Below, piece after piece: positions 5,591 through 9,638 of a DNA stretch of 9,638 nt. Position 1 is the first letter of the stretch, and every line of letters starts with the position of its first letter. The DNA is from Fidelibacterota bacterium (GTDB lineage Bacteria; Fidelibacterota; Fidelibacteria; Fidelibacterales; Fidelibacteraceae). Below the pieces are notes generated by a model that did not search any database, was not told the DNA's origin, and saw only the letters and a list, made by a program, of their open reading frames with translations. The position numbers were made by a program, and so were the translations under genes. The stretch is taken from the NCBI GenBank assembly GCA_030620575.1, contig JAUXEL010000057.1:1-9638 (forward strand), in the 5' to 3' direction.

Positions 5591-7429
5591 TTATTCTACC
5601 GTTACTGATTTTGCCAGGTTGCGTGGTTGATCAATATTACACTCGCGCATTACGGCAATGTAATACGCAAACAGTTGAAGAGGAATCACCGTCAACAGGG
5701 CCGCAACAGCCGGGTGAGATTCCGGTACTTCAAATATATCATCAGCCATATTCCGGAGTTTATTGTTGCTTTCGGTAACTACCGCAATAATATTCCCTTT
5801 GCGGGCTTTTACTTCCTGGATATTATTCAGCACTTTTTCATAATAACCGTCCTTTGCCGAAACTACAATTACCGGAAGGTTGTCATCAACCAATGCAATG
5901 GGGCCATGTTTCATCTCGCCGGCAGCATAACCTTCTGCGTGCATGTAAGAGATTTCTTTCAGTTTCAATGCACCCTCTAAGGCTACCGGGAATAAATAAC
6001 CGCGTCCGAGGTACAATGCGTTAACTGCATCTTTATATTTTTCGGCTACTTTTTTGATGTTTGAATTCCTCAGCAAGATCGTCTGTACTTTATCCGGGAT
6101 GTCCAACATTTCATTGATTAACATTTCATAAAATTCCTGATCAATCTGACCGCGTGCTTTTGCAAGTTTAAAAGCAAAAAGAGAGAGTACCGTTACTTGC
6201 GCTGTGAATGCTTTTGTTGAAGCAACGCCAATCTCGGTCCCGGCATGTGTATAAACTCCGGCATCGGTCTCGCGAGCAATGCTTGAACCAACAATATTAC
6301 AAATACCTAAAATCAATGCTCCCTGCTTTTTCGCCATCTTAATAGCTGCAAGTGTGTCAGCGGTTTCGCCGCTTTGGCTGACTGCAATTATTACATCTCC
6401 CGGATTTATTATCGGTTTTCGATAACGAAATTCGGATGCATATTCAACCTCAACCGGAACACGGGCATATTCTTCTATTAGGTATTCAGCTAATAAAGCT
6501 GCATGCCAGGATGTCCCGCATCCAATGATAATAATACGTTTGGCCTGAACAATTTTTGGAAAAACATCCAATAGTCCTCCCAACACAATGTCTTTTTGCT
6601 CCGGTTTTATTCTTCCACGATATGTATCCTGAATTGTTTTGGGTTGTTCAAAAATTTCTTTCAACATGTAATGATCGAAATCACCTTTTTCAATGTCACC
6701 AATACTTAGGTCAATTTTGGTTATTTTAAAATTAACTGGGGCATTACCAATTGTTTTCAGGGTTAGGCTGTTTTTCCCAATAATTGCAACATTCCCGTCG
6801 TTTAAATAAATAACACTGTTAGTATATTCTACAATCGGACCGGCATCCGATGCCAAAAAATATTCTCCTTGTCCTATTCCAATAACAAGCGGACTTCCCA
6901 TCTTTGCAGCAATAATACGATCTTTTTCGTTCTTACATAAAATAACAATACCATAAGCCCCGACAACTTTTGATAAAGCCAGGCGAACAGCCAGTTCGGC
7001 ATTATTAACCTCATTAAGATTGTAAAAATATTCGATTAAATTAACCAAGACTTCCGTATCCGTTTCGGTTTGAAAGACAAACCCTTTTTTCAACAGATCT
7101 TCCTTTAACTCAGCATAATTTTCTATAATCCCATTGTGAGCCAATACAAAATTTCCATTCATCGAAGTATGTGGATGCGCGTTCGCGTTACCGGGCTCTC
7201 CGTGGGTTGCCCACCGGGTATGTCCTATACCAATATATCCTCGGGTGTCTTTATCGGCAACAAACGTTTCCAGTTCATTGACTTTCCCTTTTTTCTTAAA
7301 TGTTTTCAGACTGGAATTGTGAATGGCAATACCAGCAGAATCATATCCCCGGTATTCTAAGCGTTGTAATCCTTTAATCAGGATTGGATATGCATTTTTA
7401 TCACCGATATATCCAACTATTCCACACAT
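5591..7429 (-). CDS. glmS: Glutamine--fructose-6-phosphate aminotransferase (isomerizing), GlmS
   Basis: Makes glucosamine-6-phosphate from fructose-6-phosphate and glutamine, the entry step to UDP-GlcNAc, peptidoglycan and lipopolysaccharide; cytoplasmic. The full-length 612-aa product starts MCGIVGYIG, giving the N-terminal Cys2 nucleophile once Met is removed. The glutaminase domain (about 1-220) has LEYRGYDSAG (24-33), HTRWATHGEP (70-79) and NGIIEN (99-104). The first sugar isomerase domain has GCGTSWHA (303-310), SQSGETADT (351-359) and GVASTKAF (401-408). The second has GRGYLFPVALEGALKLKE (475-492) and HAEGYAAGEMKHGP (497-510). The C-terminus DQPRNLAKSVTVE is canonical. The start is 3 nt after the phoH stop with a weak GAGAAAG tract inside phoH, so the two genes are very likely one transcript. 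There is no room for a glmS ribozyme between them. Confidence 0.98.
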   Translation of the reverse strand: MCGIVGYIGDKNAYPILIKGLQRLEYRGYDSAGIAIHNSSLKTFKKKGKVNELETFVADKDTRGYIGIGHTRWATHGEPGNANAHPHTSMNGNFVLAHNGIIENYAELKEDLLKKGFVFQTETDTEVLVNLIEYFYNLNEVNNAELAVRLALSKVVGAYGIVILCKNEKDRIIAAKMGSPLVIGIGQGEYFLASDAGPIVEYTNSVIYLNDGNVAIIGKNSLTLKTIGNAPVNFKITKIDLSIGDIEKGDFDHYMLKEIFEQPKTIQDTYRGRIKPEQKDIVLGGLLDVFPKIVQAKRIIIIGCGTSWHAALLAEYLIEEYARVPVEVEYASEFRYRKPIINPGDVIIAVSQSGETADTLAAIKMAKKQGALILGICNIVGSSIARETDAGVYTHAGTEIGVASTKAFTAQVTVLSLFAFKLAKARGQIDQEFYEMLINEMLDIPDKVQTILLRNSNIKKVAEKYKDAVNALYLGRGYLFPVALEGALKLKEISYMHAEGYAAGEMKHGPIALVDDNLPVIVVSAKDGYYEKVLNNIQEVKARKGNIIAVVTESNNKLRNMADDIFEVPESHPAVAALLTVIPLQLFAYYIAVMRECNIDQPRNLAKSVTVE

Positions 7430-7432
7430 AAT

Positions 7433-8380
7433 TTATACTTTCTCTTTATAAGCATTAATGATCTCTTTCACCAAGGGATGTCTCACAACATCTACGACTT
7501 CCAATTTGCAAATAGCAATACCTTCGATATTGTTGAGTATGTCGATAGCGGTACAAAGACCTGAACGCTGGTTGTTGGGTAAATCGATCTGGGTGATATC
7601 CCCGGTAATAATTGCTTTGGAATTCACGCCGATCCGAGTAAGGAACATCTTCATCTGCAAATCTGTCGTATTTTGCGCTTCATCCAGAATTAGATATGCA
7701 TTATCCAGAGTACGACCGCGCATATATGCCAGGGGGACAATTTCTATGATATGCTGTTCTAAAAATGCTTTGAATTTTTCAGGCGCCACCATGTTCCGCA
7801 TTGCATCATACAGGGGTGCAAGATACGGGGCAATTTTATCCGTCATATCACCCGGCAAAAACCCCAATCGCTCGCCTGCCTCCACGGCAGGTCGGGTTAA
7901 TATAATACGTGAAATTTCATGGTTCTTCAGGGCCGCAACGGCTACGGCTACTGCCTGATAAGTTTTTCCTGTTCCAGCGGGACCGGTAACAAAGGTAATG
8001 TCATTCTTTTTGGATGTCCGGTAATATGCCTCCTGTCCGGCCGTACGGGGTTTAATAACGCCCTTGTGTGTAAAAAGAATAATGGAATCATCCGAACCCG
8101 AATACATTTTTTCGTTATTATCGCCTTTCATATTGATGATGGTTTTTACATCTGTGGGGTCCAATTGTTTGCGGTTTGGAATTAAGTGGATCAATTCGTT
8201 TAGTACGTGCTGTATCTGTTCCACCACTTCAAATTCACCATCAATTATTAAGCGCTCCCCGCGCGCTGTAATGGTGGCTTTGAAATGCTCCCGTAAAACT
8301 TTTAGATTTTCATCCCGTACACCCAAAAGAGCTATTGGATCAAATCCCTTCATGATGATTTCACGTTTTGTTTCTACCAT
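7433..8380 (-). CDS. phoH: PhoH-family ATPase (PhoH/YbeZ-like)
   Basis: Cytoplasmic P-loop NTPase related to the helicase superfamily; in bacteria PhoH/YbeZ is tied to RNA metabolism and ribosome maturation, and its exact reaction is unsettled. The 315-aa product, normal for the family, has an N-terminal KH-like segment (about 15-80). The PhoH ATPase core follows: Walker A GPAGTGKT (133-140), LTRPAVEAGERLGFLPG (161-177), Walker B LILDEAQN (230-237), TGDITQIDLP (259-268) and the late VVRHPLV (298-304). ATG 8380 is supported by AAAGGA 4 nt upstream; an internal Met at residue 10 is a less likely start. In many bacteria phoH neighbours ybeY; here it is followed by glmS instead, 3 nt away. Confidence 0.95.
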   Translation of the reverse strand: MVETKREIIMKGFDPIALLGVRDENLKVLREHFKATITARGERLIIDGEFEVVEQIQHVLNELIHLIPNRKQLDPTDVKTIINMKGDNNEKMYSGSDDSIILFTHKGVIKPRTAGQEAYYRTSKKNDITFVTGPAGTGKTYQAVAVAVAALKNHEISRIILTRPAVEAGERLGFLPGDMTDKIAPYLAPLYDAMRNMVAPEKFKAFLEQHIIEIVPLAYMRGRTLDNAYLILDEAQNTTDLQMKMFLTRIGVNSKAIITGDITQIDLPNNQRSGLCTAIDILNNIEGIAICKLEVVDVVRHPLVKEIINAYKEKV

Positions 8381-8384
8381 GATT

Positions 8385-8390
8385 TCCTTT
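8385..8390 (-). promoter_or_regulatory. Ribosome binding site of phoH
   Basis: AAAGGA on the minus strand, 4 nt before ATG 8380, which supports that start over the internal Met at codon 10. Confidence 0.65.
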
Positions 8391-8441
8391 CACATTTTCC
8401 CTGCACACAAAAAACAATAAAGTACAATAATTGTATTTTTA

Positions 8442-8532
8442 TTTCTATCTTCTGGCTTCCGGCTTCTGGCGTCTGACTTCCGACTTCCAGCTTCTAGCTT
8501 CTGATTTCTATCTTCTATCTTCTATCTTCTTA
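8442..8532. repeat. Thirteen tandem degenerate 7-bp repeats overlapping the valS 3' end
   Basis: Ninety-one bases divide exactly into 13 heptamers without any insertion or deletion. On the minus strand they read TAAGAAG, ATAGAAG, ATAGAAG, ATAGAAA, TCAGAAG, CTAGAAG, CTGGAAG, TCGGAAG, TCAGACG, CCAGAAG, CCGGAAG, CCAGAAG, ATAGAAA. GAA at positions 4-6 is nearly invariant and positions 1-3 drift. The first units supply the last residues and the stop of valS; the rest fills most of the 127-nt gap to phoH. The remaining AT-rich stretch (8391-8441) has a weak TACAA/TTGTA hairpin but no convincing promoter. Confidence 0.85.
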
Positions 8533-9638
8533 TAATTCTCTTTTAACAGGGCCAACGTTTCTTGATACCCGGCCAATTTGCCACGTTCATGTTCTACAAC
8601 TTGTTCTGGGGCACGGGAAATAAAATTTGGATTTTCTAATTTGCTTTTCCCCGCCTTGATACGTCCTTCATAAGCTGCAATATCTTTTCCCAAGCGTTCT
8701 TTTTCTTTTTCAATATCAATCAAGCCTTCCAAAGATACGTAAATTTTCAGATCTTTTACCACCGCAGAAGACGCAAGTGCCGGTTGTTGTACTTTTTTAT
8801 CAAGGGTCAGAACTTTGATCTTTGCAAGAGAGATTAGATAATCCCGGTGTGTGTTCAATATATCTCGTGCTGTAGCCGTTCCGCCGCCAATCAAAACATC
8901 TGCTTTCTTCGATGGGGGAACCGTCATTTCCGATCGAATTGTACGGATTGCCGTGATAACGTCCATTACCAGATTTATATTTACCACTGCCTTATTGTCG
9001 GCCGGAATATTTTCAGTGCCGGGCCATGAAGCAACCATAATATCGGGTTCGGATTCGGTTTTTACTGAATGCCATATTTCTTCGGTAATAAAAGGCGAAT
9101 AAGGATGCAATAACTTTAGGATCGTGCGCAGCACGTATATCGCTGTTGAAAGGGCACTTTTCTTTTTTTGTTCGTCTTTACCGTATAAACGGGGTTTGAT
9201 GAGCTCAATATACCAATCGCAAAAATTATTCCAGGTGAAATTATAAATATCTTTTGCCGCATCATTAAAGCGGTAATTTGAAAGATTTTTATCAACCGAC
9301 TGAATGGTGTTTTTCAAACGGGATAAAATCCATAAATCTGACATTTCAAGTGCGTTCATTTCGGGAAGTTTTCCGTTTTCTGTTTCTTTGTCCAGATTCA
9401 TAAGCACAAATCGGCTTGCGTTCCAGAGTTTATTCATAAAGTTCCGACCTACCTCAATCTGCGCGGTATCAAAAAGAATATCATGTCCTTTGGGTGCGAT
9501 CAACATCATTCCAAAACGCAGCGCATCCGCGCCATACTCATCAATAATATCCAGAGGATCCGGCGAATTACCCAATGATTTGCTCATTTTACGTCCCTGC
9601 ATATCGCGGATCAAACCGGTAAAATAAACATTTTTAAA
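8508..9638 (-). CDS. valS: Valyl-tRNA synthetase, C-terminal part (N-terminus beyond window)
   Basis: Class I aminoacyl-tRNA synthetase that charges tRNA-Val. The open frame continues to the last base of the window, so the 376 visible residues are the C-terminal part of a protein usually near 900 aa. Numbered from the window edge, the segment begins FKNVYFTGLIRDMQGRKMSK, carrying the KMSKS signature at 17-21. It continues through DPLDIIDEYGADALRFGMML, the helical anticodon-binding domain with NKLWNASRFV (about 80-230), and the C-terminal coiled coil typical of ValS with IDIEKEKERL and LENPNFISRAPEQVVEHERG. The last seven residues, KKIEDRR, and the TAG stop are encoded by a tandem heptamer array and are not family-conserved, so the ancestral tail may have differed. 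No start codon is visible in the window. Confidence 0.96.
   Translation of the reverse strand, partial: FKNVYFTGLIRDMQGRKMSKSLGNSPDPLDIIDEYGADALRFGMMLIAPKGHDILFDTAQIEVGRNFMNKLWNASRFVLMNLDKETENGKLPEMNALEMSDLWILSRLKNTIQSVDKNLSNYRFNDAAKDIYNFTWNNFCDWYIELIKPRLYGKDEQKKKSALSTAIYVLRTILKLLHPYSPFITEEIWHSVKTESEPDIMVASWPGTENIPADNKAVVNINLVMDVITAIRTIRSEMTVPPSKKADVLIGGGTATARDILNTHRDYLISLAKIKVLTLDKKVQQPALASSAVVKDLKIYVSLEGLIDIEKEKERLGKDIAAYEGRIKAGKSKLENPNFISRAPEQVVEHERGKLAGYQETLALLKENYKKIEDRR

Noticed and set aside
5548..5778. Plus-strand 76-aa frame with a lipobox-like PLLILPGC near its start
   Set aside because: Most of it lies antisense to the conserved C-terminal coding sequence of glmS, it has no ribosome site, and the rest of the protein shows no lipoprotein-like composition. 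The lipobox is a by-product of the glmS codons.
7430..7432. glmS ribozyme upstream of glmS
   Set aside because: Only 3 nt separate phoH and glmS, so no leader RNA can fit.
7458..7958. Plus-strand 166-aa frame
   Set aside because: Fully antisense to the phoH ATPase core, whose motifs are intact on the minus strand; no family resemblance.
8408..8435. Intrinsic terminator after valS (TACAA/TTGTA hairpin then a T-rich tract on the minus strand)
   Set aside because: The stem is 5 bp with a single G-C pair and the T tract starts several bases later; too weak to call.
8442..8532. CRISPR array
   Set aside because: Units are 7 bp with no spacers; this is a simple tandem repeat.

Overview
The window comes from a bacterium of moderate-to-low GC with compact, entirely minus-strand gene order, so transcription runs from high to low coordinates. 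Several starts carry Shine-Dalgarno-like purine tracts (AGGAAAGGA before the NifU-like gene, AAAGGA before phoH), which indicates ordinary bacterial initiation. Gene content and intergenic repeat style would fit an environmental lineage such as the Bacteroidota/Calditrichota/Ignavibacteria side of the FCB group. That placement is a guess; nothing in the window fixes the taxonomy.

Layout in transcription order: (1) the C-terminal 376 residues of valyl-tRNA synthetase, whose 3' end runs into an array of 13 degenerate 7-bp repeats (8442-8532); (2) phoH, a PhoH-family ATPase, followed after 3 nt by (3) glmS, glucosamine-6-phosphate synthase; (4) a 217-nt gap; (5) a small stand-alone NifU-type Fe-S protein, followed after 2 nt by (6) dgt, an HD-domain dNTP triphosphohydrolase; (7) a 353-nt gene-free stretch (3561-3913) packed with nested inverted repeats, including a 55-bp three-stem core; (8) a three-gene molybdenum hydroxylase operon of the xanthine dehydrogenase family in the order FAD subunit, 2Fe-2S subunit, Mo-cofactor subunit, the last cut by the window edge about 15-20 residues before its expected end.

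The right two thirds is housekeeping: translation, cell-wall amino sugar supply, Fe-S assembly and nucleotide pool control. The left third encodes one multi-subunit enzyme in which electrons pass from the Mo cofactor through two 2Fe-2S clusters to FAD. The three subunits are tightly coupled (1-nt TAATG overlap, then a 9-nt gap). The substrate cannot be read from sequence. Absence of the CO dehydrogenase active-site Cys and of the 4Fe-4S insert of 4-hydroxybenzoyl-CoA reductase argue against those two enzymes and leave a purine or related N-heterocycle hydroxylase as most likely.

I see no phage, insertion sequence with a transposase, CRISPR array, complete tRNA or rRNA. No new protein system is evident. 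The least-explained material is noncoding: the nested palindromic element at 3605-3913 and the heptamer array that supplies the last codons and stop of valS.
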